This document shows positions 51,975-60,791 of a stretch of 64,000 bases of DNA, one piece after another. The notes beneath the pieces were generated by a model, which worked only from the letters and a program-made list of their open reading frames with translations, was not told the origin of the DNA and did not search any database. The position numbers and the translations under genes are program-made. Position 1 is the first letter of the stretch; the number at the start of each line of letters is the position of its first letter. The DNA lies in contig NZ_FWXV01000014.1 in assembly GCF_900176515.1 (NCBI RefSeq), positions 121,616-185,615 on the forward strand, read 5' to 3'. Source of the DNA: Kibdelosporangium aridum (GTDB lineage: Bacteria; Actinomycetota; Actinomycetes; Mycobacteriales; Pseudonocardiaceae).

Positions 51975-53001
51975 GCTGCGGCTGCATTTCACCGCCGATG
52001 ATCTGGCACGTACCCGGATCGCCACCCACCCGCACCCGACGTGGGAACTGGTGAACAGCCTGCACGTCATCCAGGGCCGCCACCCCCCGTCCCGGCACGC
52101 TCTGTGGCGGGCGTCCTCGCTCACGTGGCTGAACCGCCACCCCGCTGGTCGCCGCCACCTGGAGCTGTTGACCGCGTTGGTCCCACCACGGGGTTCCTTC
52201 CCGGACTTCCTCACGCCGTACCAGGACATCGACGACTTCGCCGCCTCACTGGACGCCGTGCTCAGTACCCACGCTAGCCGACTAGCCATGGAGATGGAGA
52301 TAGCGCTGCCTTACCTCGGCCGACGGCCACCAGCCGTGGCCCGACAGCTCGCCGCCGGCGATCTCGACGCGCTGCACGCGCTGCGGGACGCGATGTCCTG
52401 GTACCACGACCTGGTCCTGGCCCCGCACTGGCCCGGCATCGACCGGACGATTCGCAACGACCGGACCCAGCGCACCCAGGACGTCACCGCCAACGGCATC
52501 GAGGGATTGCTCAGCAACCTGGCGGAGTGCATCCGATGGGTCCCGCCCATCCTGTACGCCGACTATCCCGTTGACCGCGACATCCAGTTGGGCGGACGCG
52601 GCTTGACGCTCATTCCGTCCTATTTCTGCTGCAACACGCCCGTGGCCTTCATCGATCCCGAACTCCCACCCGTGTTGGTCTACCCCATCACCGAGATCCC
52701 CGCCCCAACCGATGATCTGGCCGGGCTGGCCAGTCTCATCGGGGACACCCGCGCACGCGTCCTGCAGGCCCTGCGCGTGCCACGCTCCACCACCGACCTC
52801 GCCGAGCACATCCATGCCTCGCCCGCCGCCGCCAGCAAGCACGCCACCGTGCTGCGCCGCGCCGGCCTGATCAGCAGCGTCCGGCGCGGCAACACCATGC
52901 GCCACATCGTGACCGCGCTCGGGGAACAGCTGCTGGACACCGGCCACCAACAAATCGCCGGCGGCGCACTGCTCACCCCAGACTTCGGGCACCGACGGTG
53001 A
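51970..53001 (+). CDS. ArsR-type winged-helix regulator with long N-terminal domain (DUF5937-like)
   Basis: The 343-residue protein has an N-terminal region of DUF5937 type (ALRLHFTADDLARTRIATHP, PTWELVNSLHVIQGRHPP). The C-terminal ArsR winged helix has TRARVLQALRVPRSTTDLAE, HIHASPAAASKHATVLRRAG and LISSVRRGNTMRHIVTALGE. No metal-binding CxC box is obvious, so it probably senses another ligand. The start is ATG 51970. Its upstream region and N-terminus are duplicated nearby. Confidence 0.88.
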   Translation: MALRLHFTADDLARTRIATHPHPTWELVNSLHVIQGRHPPSRHALWRASSLTWLNRHPAGRRHLELLTALVPPRGSFPDFLTPYQDIDDFAASLDAVLSTHASRLAMEMEIALPYLGRRPPAVARQLAAGDLDALHALRDAMSWYHDLVLAPHWPGIDRTIRNDRTQRTQDVTANGIEGLLSNLAECIRWVPPILYADYPVDRDIQLGGRGLTLIPSYFCCNTPVAFIDPELPPVLVYPITEIPAPTDDLAGLASLIGDTRARVLQALRVPRSTTDLAEHIHASPAAASKHATVLRRAGLISSVRRGNTMRHIVTALGEQLLDTGHQQIAGGALLTPDFGHRR

Positions 53002-53011
53002 CTTCGGAGAC

Positions 53012-53194
53012 GTGACTACGCGTCTGCACTACACGGGCGAGGATCTGACGTCCTCCCCGCATACGCAGGGGTTCCTGCGGCCTTGCCAGGTACCGGCAGC
53101 ATCCCCCATGTCGGCGGCACGTGAAAACCGCCCTGTCCCACTTTCCAGGAAGAGGGCCATCATCGCTGGTGCGGTTCGGGCGTCACGCCCGTGA
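53012..53194 (+). pseudogene. N-terminal remnant of an ArsR/DUF5937 paralog
   Basis: A GTG at 53012 opens with TTRLHYTGEDLTSSPHTQG, which matches the start of the ArsR gene (ALRLHFTADDLARTRIATHP). Similarity ends after some 15 codons and the frame then continues as a non-conserved stretch. Confidence 0.5.
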
Positions 53195-53263
53195 AGTTGC
53201 AGGTGGGAATGACGTGCCCACAGCGTGGGCCGCAAGGCTCTCGACCTGGATCAACCCCACGGA

Positions 53264-53388
53264 GTCACGTCACGATCCCCCGGTTCGCCCCTGTGTCTAA
53301 TTGTGGCCACAGAGTTTTCCATCTCGTTCAATGTTGTCGCCCTCCGATTGGCTGTAACTGCACTCTGGCGTCGCTGGTTCCCGGCGCG
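53264..53388 (-). repeat. Inverted copy of the ArsR upstream region
   Basis: The reverse complement matches 51855-51974 in blocks (ACCAGCGAC, CCAGAGTGC, TTGAACGAGA, GGAAAACTC, TGGCCACAA, TAGACAC, GGGATCG). The codons that follow on the minus strand hit a stop after five, so no gene is driven from it. The two arms enclose the ArsR gene. Confidence 0.75.
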
Positions 53389-53485
53389 CCGAAGGAGCGC
53401 CGCGCTCATGTGCAGCGACTGCGGCATCCATGCCTGGGAGCACGTGATCACCCGAAGCGAGGTGATCAATCCGTAGGTCAAGCAG

Positions 53486-53583
53486 AAGGAAGAACCAGGG
53501 TAGGTAATTCGTGCCATACGGTCGCCGATACGGGAGGCAGTTCATGGAGCGCACACTTTCAGGCCTCGCTGTCACTAAGCAGT
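53486..53583 (+). repeat. Dispersed repeat, copy B
   Basis: 98 bp matching copy A at 48882-48975. Here the repeat leads into an intact small ORF (53544) and the protease-inhibitor gene. Flanking inverted sites (TGATCACC ... GGTGATCA) lie at about 53450-53471. Confidence 0.85.
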
Positions 53584-53669
53584 CAACCCAAACGAATAGA
53601 TCAGCGGACACAACCAAGCGCGACACGGAAGAAAAGAAGGCAGATCTTACTGCCTTCGCGCGAATGTGA
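53544..53669 (+). CDS. 41-residue ORF upstream of the protease inhibitor
   Basis: CGGGAGGCAGTTC sits before an ATG that encodes MERTLSGLAVTKQSTQTNRS followed by a charged tail (TKRDTEEKKADLTAFARM). The stop is 10 nt before the next ATG. The start and first 13 codons are shared with copy A. It may be a leader peptide or small protein; no family is recognised. Confidence 0.45.
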   Translation: MERTLSGLAVTKQSTQTNRSADTTKRDTEEKKADLTAFARM

Positions 53670-53679
53670 GGAGAAACTC

Positions 53680-54105
53680 ATGAGACATATGATGTCAAAA
53701 ATATTCATCATTGCCGCCGTCGCGGCCATGATGATCAGCGGGGTGAGCGCCTCCGCCGCCGGGTACAGGAGCACGGATTCTCCCAGTTCCATCGCGAATT
53801 CGGTACTTCGCCTGACAATCAGCGAGGGAGAAACGGCCAAGGCAATCCCGTATGCGGCTAGCACGCTGACGTGTGACCCCGACGGCGGCGGGCATCCGCA
53901 CGCAACCAAGGCCTGCGACAGGCTAAGAGAGGTGCATGGCGACTTCACAGAGTTGCGCGGGAACCCGGGCACCGTGTGCACAACGCAGTGGGATCCGGTC
54001 ACTGTTACGGCAGACGGGATATGGCAAGACCGGTTCGTCCACTGGCAGCACACTTATAGCAATACGTGCCAGCTGGCATCGACCGATCCTATCTTTGCAT
54101 TCTGA
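53680..54105 (+). CDS. Secreted subtilisin inhibitor-like protein (SSI family)
   Basis: The 141-residue protein has a signal peptide (SKIFIIAAVAAMMISGVSAS, cleavage near SA-A). The mature domain is of SSI type: TLTCDPDGGGHPHATKACDR, LREVHGDFTELRGNPGTVC and QWDPVTVTADGIWQDRFVHW then NTCQLASTDPIFAF. Four cysteines match the two disulphides of the family. It would inhibit subtilisin- or trypsin-like proteases outside the cell. GAGGAGA precedes the ATG. The P1 residue is not assigned. Confidence 0.88.
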   Translation: MRHMMSKIFIIAAVAAMMISGVSASAAGYRSTDSPSSIANSVLRLTISEGETAKAIPYAASTLTCDPDGGGHPHATKACDRLREVHGDFTELRGNPGTVCTTQWDPVTVTADGIWQDRFVHWQHTYSNTCQLASTDPIFAF

Positions 54106-54113
54106 TTGACAAA

Positions 54114-54152
54114 CGTGCTGGCGCGTCGAGGGGGCATGCCAGCACGCTTTTT
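54114..54152 (+). terminator. Rho-independent terminator after the inhibitor gene
   Basis: CGTGCTGGC (54114-54122) pairs with GCCAGCACG (54138-54146), followed by CTTTTT. Confidence 0.85.
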
Positions 54153-54724
54153 CCAAGGTTCACCCGCAGGTGTGTATACCAATGCGAGGGACCATGAATA
54201 AGCTTCAGCATCCAGGCTTGGCGGATTCACGCGGTCGTGGTCAACAGTCTGATTAGGACTGTAGTGCAGTGCCGCGAACATCCACGAATACGGTCGGTGC
54301 GACGAAGAAGCCGTCGGCCAGTTCCGAGTCGTCGGGTCGCGGACATTGTCGTGTTCCGTTGCGAGAGTGATCCGTCTCGGCGGGGAAGCCCGGGACAGCG
54401 GACCGGGCTGTTCTGTCAATCACTGGAACAACAACCGCCTGCGACCGGGGTTGCAGGACCCGCTGCCGTACGGCAACCCCTCCACAACCAGGTGGTGTCT
54501 CACTGGTGATGAACGGCGTAGGTGTACAACGCGCTAAAGCTCTGGGGATGGGAGGAGAGTTGTGGCTGCGGCCGGTCGTTCCGGAGTGATCTTTGCCCAG
54601 CCCGGATTGGGTTCCGAAAGCAGTGAGATCGCCGCGACCACGTCGCGTACGGCCACCTCGAAATTGAGCGGCGATCACCTGCGGACGGAGCAAGGGGCGC
54701 GCTTGCCAAGGATTTGGGGAGGGT
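54153..54724. other. Gene-poor region with a possible aldehyde dehydrogenase scrap
   Basis: About 570 bp before the second LAL gene. On the minus strand near 54250-54320 a short frame reads LADGFFVAPTVFVDVRG, which resembles the GyFVePTVFvdV segment of aldehyde dehydrogenases. Nothing else is recognised; the LAL promoter should be in the right half. Confidence 0.35.
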
Positions 54725-57700
54725 ATGCGGAGCGGTGACGTAGCACGGGGAGACGGTGCCCGTCGTCTGGTGGGGCGGAAGCGGGAACGAGAGCTGCTCG
54801 CGCACATACTCGATCGTCCGCGCAGCGGAGTGGCCCGGGTGGTCGAGGTCGTGGGCGAGCCGGGTATCGGCAAGTCCCGGCTGTTGGGTGAGATGCGTGC
54901 TGTGGCCAATCGTCAAGGCCGGCTAGTGCTGGCCGGTCATGCCTCCGAGCTGGAACGGCACAACCCGTTCGGGGTATTTCTCGATGCGATCTGTGACCAT
55001 GTCGCCTCGCTCGACCCACCAGATCTCGCCGGGCTCGGCACCGATCTGGTGCGTGAACTCGCGATGGTGTTTCCGGGGATCTCAGTGCCAACGGACTCCG
55101 CAGAAACCACACACGACCGCTTGGTCCTCGGAGTCGAGCGTTACCGACTGCACCTCGCTATACGTGCCCTGCTGGAGCACCTCGCGTCGCCCTCGGGGTT
55201 GGTCCTCACCCTGGACGATCTGCATTGGGGTGATGACGCCTCGTTCGAACTGCTGGGGTATTTGCTCCGCCACCCGCCTCGTGCGCCCGTCGTGCTGGTA
55301 GTTGCCTACCGTTCCCGTCAGCGACCAGCCCGGCTCGCCGCCGTGCTCACCCAGGCCACGCCAGGCGGGGTGGTTCGTCGGATCGAGCTCGGTCCGTTCA
55401 ATCTTGACGAGGTCGCCGAGTTTCTCGGTCCCGATGTCGACCAGGCCCGGTGTCAGGTCTTGCACCAAGCCAGTGGTGGCAACCCGTTCTACTTGGAAGC
55501 GCTGGCACGCGCCCCCGAGGAGTGGTTGCCTCTGGCGGCGAGGGGGCAGCCGCTGTCGAATGGTCCGTCGACTGCCTTATCACCAAAGAGCGTGTTGTCG
55601 CTCGATGGTGTTCCCCCCATTGTTCGCGCGACCCTGCAAGCTGAACTGGCGATCTTGCCCGAGCGGGTCCGCCTGATCGCCCACGCGTCCGCCGTGGCTG
55701 GTGATCCCTTCGGGCCTGAGCTCGCGGCCGCGGTCGCGGGACTGAGTCGCCAGGTGGCTGACGGGGCTCTGGATGAGCTGGTCGCCCGTGATCTCGTCCA
55801 ACCGGCGGGCCCGGGCTGTTTTTCCTACCGCCACCCGATGGTGCGCGCTGCCGCGTACGAGAACGCCGGCGCCGGCTGGAGGGTACAGGCCCATGCCAGG
55901 GCGTGGTACGCACTGGAGGAGCGGGGCGCTTCCATGGTGCAGCGCGCGCCCCACGTCGAGCATGCGACGCTTCCCGGGAATGACAAGGCAATCGCGGTCC
56001 TGATCGCCGCCGCCGAGGCCGTGGCCGGCTGGGCACCTGCCGACGCCGCGCATTGGCTGTCTGTGGCTCTGAGGTTGCTGCCCGATAAGGTCGAGGGCGA
56101 CTTACGCCGCCTGGAATTGCTCACGGACATGGCGAGGTTCCTCGGGATCAGCGGCCAGCTGTGGGAGGCCCGGGATGTCCTGCATGAGGTGTTGCGGCTC
56201 CTGCCTCGCACGGCGGCGGACCGGCGGGTCCGGGCGGTCTCGTTCTGCGCCGTGCTCGAAAATCTTCTGGGTCGGCATGCGGAGGCACGTGCCCTGCTAC
56301 TGGCGGAGCTGCGAGGGCTGCCCCGCATGGCGAACGGTGCCGCAACGGCCCTGCAGCTCGGACTGGCCGAGGCGAGCCTCCGGCACGGCGACGTCGCCGG
56401 CAGTCGCACATGGGCGGGCACCGCATACATACTTGCCAGCTGCCATAACGATCACCCTGCACGGGCGACCGCAGCCAGTTTCGCGGCCTACGCCGACTAT
56501 CTGGCCGCCGACATTCCAGCCGCGCTGGAGCACTGTGACCACGCGGCCCTGCTAGTCGACGGGCTGACCGACGGCGAGCTGGCGCAGCGGCTGGACAGCG
56601 TGGTGTGGCTGGGTTGGGCAGAGCACGATCTGGAACGCTATGACGCAGCAGGCCGGCATTTCGACCGCGGCCTCGCACTGGCCCGGGCCACCGGTCAAAA
56701 CTATCTGCTGACCATGCTGCTGGTCAGTCGTGGCAGCGTGCTGATGTGGCAGGGGCTGCTGACACAGGCTGAAGGCTGCTTCGCTGACGCTGAAGAAGCG
56801 GCATTGTTGGTGCGCAGCCGGTGGTTGCAGGCGTTCGCGCTCGCCATGCGGTGCCGAGTGGCGGCGTTGACCGGCGAGCTCGAGCTGGCCCTGCGATTGG
56901 GGGAAGAAGCGTGCCGTCTGGCCGGACCGCCGAATGATTGGTTGTCACTGTGGACGGCCAAGCTACTCGCGCACGCCCACCTGATGGCCGACAACCCCGA
57001 GGGGTGTTCGTCCATTCTGGACATCACCGGTAGCAGCCCGGAGCTACCGATGGTCGATCCCGCTCGCCGCCCGGCCTGGTACGAGTTCCTCACCACCGCC
57101 GCCCTGGCCTTGGACCGCGTGGCGGAGGGCGAACAATGGGCAGCACGCGCCGAAGCAGCAGCCACCGGACTGGTGGCACTGCCGGGCCGCAGGGCGTTCG
57201 CGCGACTCGCTCGCGCCAGAGTCTTGTCCGCCTCCGGCGACCCGGCACACGCCAGCACGACGGCCCGGGAGGCCGCCACGGAGTTCACCAAGAGCGGCAA
57301 TCCCCTTGACGCGGGCCGAGCCTGGCTGGTAGCTGGCACGGCCACAGCCGCCGCCGGAGAACGCCCCCGCGCACTGGACGAACTGGAACAGGCTCGCGCC
57401 TTGTCCGCCCGCTGCGGCGCCAACGGATTACAGGAACGGGCCATTCGCGAACTGCGCAGGCTAGGTCGTCGCGTGCCGCGCGGCGTTACCGGACAACGCA
57501 ACCCTCGCGATGCCGTCGGACCGGCCGCGCTGACCTCCCGGGAAAGGGAGGTCGCCGAACTGCTGGCCATCGGGATGACCAACCGGCAGATCGCCGCGAA
57601 GCTGTACCTGAGTCCCCGAACCATCGACCACCATGTCGGGCACATCATCGCCAAACTCGGCGCCACATCCCGAGCCGGCGTCGCCAGCGCACTAGTCACC

Positions 57701-57754
57701 GGCGATGTAGGCAATCTCCCGGACGTCTTTCCCTCCTGCTCGCAGGCACACTGA
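54725..57754 (+). CDS. Large ATP-binding LuxR-family (LAL) regulator
   Basis: A 1009-residue LAL protein. The STAND ATPase module has LVGRKRERELLAHILDRPRS, Walker A VVGEPGIGKSRLLGEMRAV (about 42-60) and Walker B GLVLTLDDLHWGDDASFELL. A long TPR-like part follows. The C-terminal LuxR HTH has LTSREREVAELLAIGMTNRQ then IAAKLYLSPRTIDHHVGHII and AKLGATSRAGVASAL (about 935-1000). It shares design but little sequence with the LAL at 5835. Targets are unknown; the inhibitor and trypsin-like protease genes flank it. Confidence 0.92.
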   Translation: MRSGDVARGDGARRLVGRKRERELLAHILDRPRSGVARVVEVVGEPGIGKSRLLGEMRAVANRQGRLVLAGHASELERHNPFGVFLDAICDHVASLDPPDLAGLGTDLVRELAMVFPGISVPTDSAETTHDRLVLGVERYRLHLAIRALLEHLASPSGLVLTLDDLHWGDDASFELLGYLLRHPPRAPVVLVVAYRSRQRPARLAAVLTQATPGGVVRRIELGPFNLDEVAEFLGPDVDQARCQVLHQASGGNPFYLEALARAPEEWLPLAARGQPLSNGPSTALSPKSVLSLDGVPPIVRATLQAELAILPERVRLIAHASAVAGDPFGPELAAAVAGLSRQVADGALDELVARDLVQPAGPGCFSYRHPMVRAAAYENAGAGWRVQAHARAWYALEERGASMVQRAPHVEHATLPGNDKAIAVLIAAAEAVAGWAPADAAHWLSVALRLLPDKVEGDLRRLELLTDMARFLGISGQLWEARDVLHEVLRLLPRTAADRRVRAVSFCAVLENLLGRHAEARALLLAELRGLPRMANGAATALQLGLAEASLRHGDVAGSRTWAGTAYILASCHNDHPARATAASFAAYADYLAADIPAALEHCDHAALLVDGLTDGELAQRLDSVVWLGWAEHDLERYDAAGRHFDRGLALARATGQNYLLTMLLVSRGSVLMWQGLLTQAEGCFADAEEAALLVRSRWLQAFALAMRCRVAALTGELELALRLGEEACRLAGPPNDWLSLWTAKLLAHAHLMADNPEGCSSILDITGSSPELPMVDPARRPAWYEFLTTAALALDRVAEGEQWAARAEAAATGLVALPGRRAFARLARARVLSASGDPAHASTTAREAATEFTKSGNPLDAGRAWLVAGTATAAAGERPRALDELEQARALSARCGANGLQERAIRELRRLGRRVPRGVTGQRNPRDAVGPAALTSREREVAELLAIGMTNRQIAAKLYLSPRTIDHHVGHIIAKLGATSRAGVASALVTGDVGNLPDVFPSCSQAH

Positions 57755-57796
57755 ACTCCTCGACAGACGCGAGGAGACCGGGAGCGGAGAGGGAGC

Positions 57797-57827
57797 GTGA
57801 AGCGCGCGTTGGGGATGCGCGCTTCAC
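57797..57827 (+). terminator. Hairpin after the LAL gene
   Basis: Stem 57797-57807 (GTGAAGCGCGC) pairs with 57817-57827 (GCGCGCTTCAC). It lies 43 bp past the stop. No T tract. Confidence 0.65.
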
Positions 57828-58277
57828 ACCCGATACCCGGTGGGGCTAGGCGAATGACTCCCGGGACTGTGGGTTTTCTTGGCCGAGACTGGTTTCCTAC
57901 GACCGGACTGTGGGGATAACTGTGGGGATAACCGATCATGGAAGCTGCACAGGAGTTCTCGGCTCGGCGTGAGCTGCTGCTCGTCGTGGGGAGTCGTCGT
58001 CGCGTTGATCATTGACGTTGTTCCGGCATTCGCCACTCCTGCGGCTTCGTCTGCGGCGCCGGTTCCCGAGCGGTATCTCAGCCAGCGTATCGGGTGGAAG
58101 TCTCGTTTCCCGAAGGGTGCGCTTGCCGAGAATCTCATCGTGCAGGTCATCCAGGCGGCGTGGTGGTACTCGTTGAGGATGCCGCCCACACGTGGGTGTC
58201 GGCGGCGTTGAGACGCTGGAGTTGTGTTGGATCTAGGTGTTGTTGGTTCCTCGCAACACCGGCAGTCGGGCCTGTTA
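57828..58277. other. No intact gene; transposase tail on the minus strand
   Basis: On the minus strand near 58155-58225 a scrap reads RRRHPRVGGILNEYHHAA and stops, the usual end of integrase-core transposases (compare ILNGLINEYQYAA at 44632). It is the only recognised content. Confidence 0.45.
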
Positions 58278-58490
58278 AAATATTTGGCTCTGTCCATGGT
58301 TGAGTGAGCAACTTGTTGAGGGTGGAGCGAACGAGCCGGGATGCTCGCAGGGAAGGTGTGCAGGGCTGGCATCGAGGCCGCACTGAACTGCAGGTATCGC
58401 GCACCGGGCAACGGCATGTACGGCCGATGGAGCTCAGGACGTTGCCGCCGATGTAGTTGATCACTCAATGAGCGACAGAGCCAAATATTT
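58278..58490. mobile_element. MITE-like element with 8 bp target duplication
   Basis: A 197 bp element (58286-58482) begins GGCTCTGTC and ends in its complement GACAGAGCC. The inverted ends are about 30 bp long and imperfect (GGCTCTGTC-n-TTGAGTGA-n-CAACT on both sides). It is flanked by AAATATTT on each side (58278-58285 and 58483-58490). There is no transposase. An 8 bp duplication with GGCTCT-type ends fits a non-autonomous ISL3-family derivative (inference). Confidence 0.75.
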
Positions 58491-58544
58491 CATGTAAGGC
58501 TGGGCGGGCCTGAATAGTCGCCCGACTGGTCGACTGGATATGAT

Positions 58545-58850
58545 TTGTCTGCGTCTGCGAGTGAATCGAAGAAGCGCTCAGCTGACGACGACAATGTTCC
58601 TGATGTGTCATCGCTGTTGAATGCGGACGTGATCGAGGCGTTGGTCGACAAGGCCGGAACTTCAGGCGGCCCGGTCGATGGTATTAATGAGCAGTTGAAT
58701 CAGGTGACGAAATCCGTGTTGGAGTGAGCGTTGAACGAGGAGATCACCGATCACCTCGGGTATAAGCACGGCGATCCCGCCGGACATGGTTCCGGGAACT
58801 CACGGAATGGCAAATTCCGCAAGACGGTGTCGACGCAAAAATATGGACAA
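58545..58850 (+). pseudogene. 5' fragment of an IS256-family transposase with a nonsense codon
   Basis: In one frame the sequence reads DVSSLLNADVIEALVDKAGT, QLNQVTKSVLE, a TGA at 58725, then ALNEEITDHLGYKHGDPAGH and SGNSRNGKFRKTV. This is the IS256 N-terminus, where an arginine codon (CGA) normally stands at the TGA. Similarity stops near 58850; the catalytic part is absent. Confidence 0.75.
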
Positions 58851-59248
58851 GCCCCGACAGTCCACTCCAGGTGGTTTCGTTGTAATTCAAGAAACGCCCC
58901 ACCCTGGCGGCGCCTCTCGGATCGGCCTCGCGAGGGAAGCTGCCGTCTGGAGACGTTAGGCAACGGCGAGGAATCAAACATCGGTAGAACCACCTACAGA
59001 GCTACCTACAATTCAGATAACTGGTCAGATCGGTTGCAGGGCTTGATCGCCGGGCCGCGGCGGGCGAGTTGACGACAGATCATACCTACACGTTCAACCA
59101 CCTGACCGTTGGACGCACGAGAACGGCTCAATGTCCTGACCACAGTCTTCTCATGGTGAAGTGGGCGATTCCACCGATGTTTTTCATACCGGTTTGGCGC
59201 ACGTTGAAGCAGGTCAGAGGATTTCAGTGAAGAAAGGCGAGGTTATTA
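58851..59248. other. No gene recognised
   Basis: About 400 bp without recognisable coding content; contains the promoter region of the protease gene near the right end. Confidence 0.4.
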
Positions 59249-60070
59249 ATGAAAGCGGTCAACGTGAGCACCAACACCTGGGCCAGTGCGCTCAAAAAAA
59301 TGGCAGTTGCGGCAGTCGGCGTCGCGACCATGCTCGGCCTGGCGGCGCCGGCCGTCGCAGCCCCGCCGTCCGGTTCGGACAGCGTGCGAGTCGTCGGCGG
59401 AATCCCTGCCGCACAAGGGGAATTCCCCTGGATGGTGCGGCTGTCGATGGGGTGCGGTGGCACCCTCTACACCCGGCAGATCGTGCTGACCGCCGCGCAC
59501 TGCGTCCCACAGACCGGCCCGAACTCCCGCATCACGGCCACCATGGGCGTGGTCGACCTGGAGGACCCCAGCGCCGTCAGAATCCAGTCCACCTACGTGT
59601 ACCAGTCGCCGACATACGGGACCTCGACCGGCGGTGACTGGGCCCTGATCGAGCTGGCCAGCCCGGCCCCAGAGGAGTTGGGCACCCTGCCGATCGCGAC
59701 CACCACCGCGTACAACAACGGCGCGTTCGACGTCATCGGCTGGGGTGCCGCCAAAGAGGGCGGCCCGCAGCAGCGTGAGCTGCTCAAGGCCAAGGTCGAC
59801 TTCGTCAACGACGACACCTGCAAGGCCGCCGGCGGCTTCTACGCCGGTCTGATTCCGTCCGCCGAGATCTGCGCCGGCAATATCCCGGCTGGTAGCACGG
59901 ACACCTGCCAGGGCGACTCCGGCGGCCCGATGTTCCGCCGCGACAACAACAACGCCTGGATCCAGGTGGGCATCACCAGTTGGGGCGAGGGCTGCGGCCG
60001 CGACGGCAAGCCCGGCGTCTACACCGAGGTGAATACCTTCGCCGCCGCCATCGCCGCCGCCAGAATCTGA
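59249..60070 (+). CDS. Secreted trypsin-like serine protease (S1 family)
   Basis: The 273-residue preproenzyme has a signal peptide (MAVAAVGVATMLGLAAPAVA) and a short propeptide ending before VVGGIPAAQGEFPWMVRL. The triad is visible: His in IVLTAAHCV, Asp in GGDWALIELA, Ser in CQGDSGGPMF. Asp at the S1 base is likely (DTCQGDSGG), giving Lys/Arg specificity, and GITSWGEGCGRDGKPGVYTE is the standard C-terminal part. GGCGAGG precedes the ATG. A hairpin terminator follows. Confidence 0.95.
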   Translation: MKAVNVSTNTWASALKKMAVAAVGVATMLGLAAPAVAAPPSGSDSVRVVGGIPAAQGEFPWMVRLSMGCGGTLYTRQIVLTAAHCVPQTGPNSRITATMGVVDLEDPSAVRIQSTYVYQSPTYGTSTGGDWALIELASPAPEELGTLPIATTTAYNNGAFDVIGWGAAKEGGPQQRELLKAKVDFVNDDTCKAAGGFYAGLIPSAEICAGNIPAGSTDTCQGDSGGPMFRRDNNNAWIQVGITSWGEGCGRDGKPGVYTEVNTFAAAIAAARI

Positions 60071-60103
60071 CGATTGCAGTAAACGCTCAATATCTCTCGT
60101 GAG

Positions 60104-60149
60104 TAAAGTCATGGCTCCTGGGCTCCGCTGCTCAGGAGCCATGACTTTA
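60104..60149 (+). terminator. Terminator hairpin after the protease gene
   Basis: A perfect 17 bp stem (60104-60120 with 60133-60149) and a 12-base loop lie 34 bp after the stop. Confidence 0.8.
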
Positions 60150-60334
60150 TGGACGGCCCGGTAAACTTGGTGCGCTACAGTAGCGAAGCCTGCTGGCCGC
60201 CAACAGTTGGCGAACATGGCCCCCGCATCCTGCGAACCAGCGAAATTGATCAGCACGCCGACACCTATCGCGGGAAGTGCGAGAATGGTGAACAGGATCG
60301 CGAAGTATGTGGACACGCCTTCCGCGGTGGTGAG

Positions 60335-60646
60335 CGGCGGCTCGGTGGTGATCGCGCTGACACGTGCCAAATACAAGACCGGAACTGTTCTACGTACGCC
60401 ACAGAGGTAGACCACATAGAGCGTCGGGATAACCACACCCTCGACAACCTACGTGGTGTGTGCAGTGCCTGCCACGCAGGCAAGAGCAGTAGCGAGGGTA
60501 ACCGCGTTAAGGCGCGGCTACGTGCGCTACGGCGTAGGCCAGTAGAGAGACACCCGGGAATAGTGACCCCGGTACCCCCACCCCTGCACAGAAATGCAGA
60601 GGTGGGGGTACCGGGAGTAGCAGCGTGCTTAGGCACGCAGAAATAG
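60335..60646 (+). pseudogene. 5'-truncated HNH endonuclease of phage type
   Basis: The frame contains CQIQDRNCSTYATEVDHIER, RDNHTLDNLRGVCSACHAGK and RRRPVERHPGIV. This is the HNH core and C-terminus of small phage HNH endonucleases found next to terminase genes. The N-terminal part and start are missing. No terminase, portal or capsid gene follows. Confidence 0.6.
60568..60615. repeat. Perfect 15 bp inverted repeat inside the HNH relic
   Basis: CCCGGTACCCCCACC (60568-60582) pairs with GGTGGGGGTACCGGG (60601-60615), leaving an 18-base loop. It may be a phage-derived terminator or structural site. Confidence 0.6.
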
Positions 60647-60791
60647 CGCGCTTGCGCGCACACTCGGCAATGCGCTAACGTCGCTACTGCGACATTGACA
60701 AACTAAATAGACTTCTGCACCCCGAGGGGATAACCCCCATCGAGGCCTTCTAGATCGCGGCGTATAGCGACCCCGAGGCCGTGTACAGGTT

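Noticed and set aside
59246..60436. 396-codon minus-strand frame
   Set aside because: Most of it lies antisense to the clear serine protease gene and has repeated low-complexity composition. Only the first 60 codons look membrane-like, with no supporting signal.
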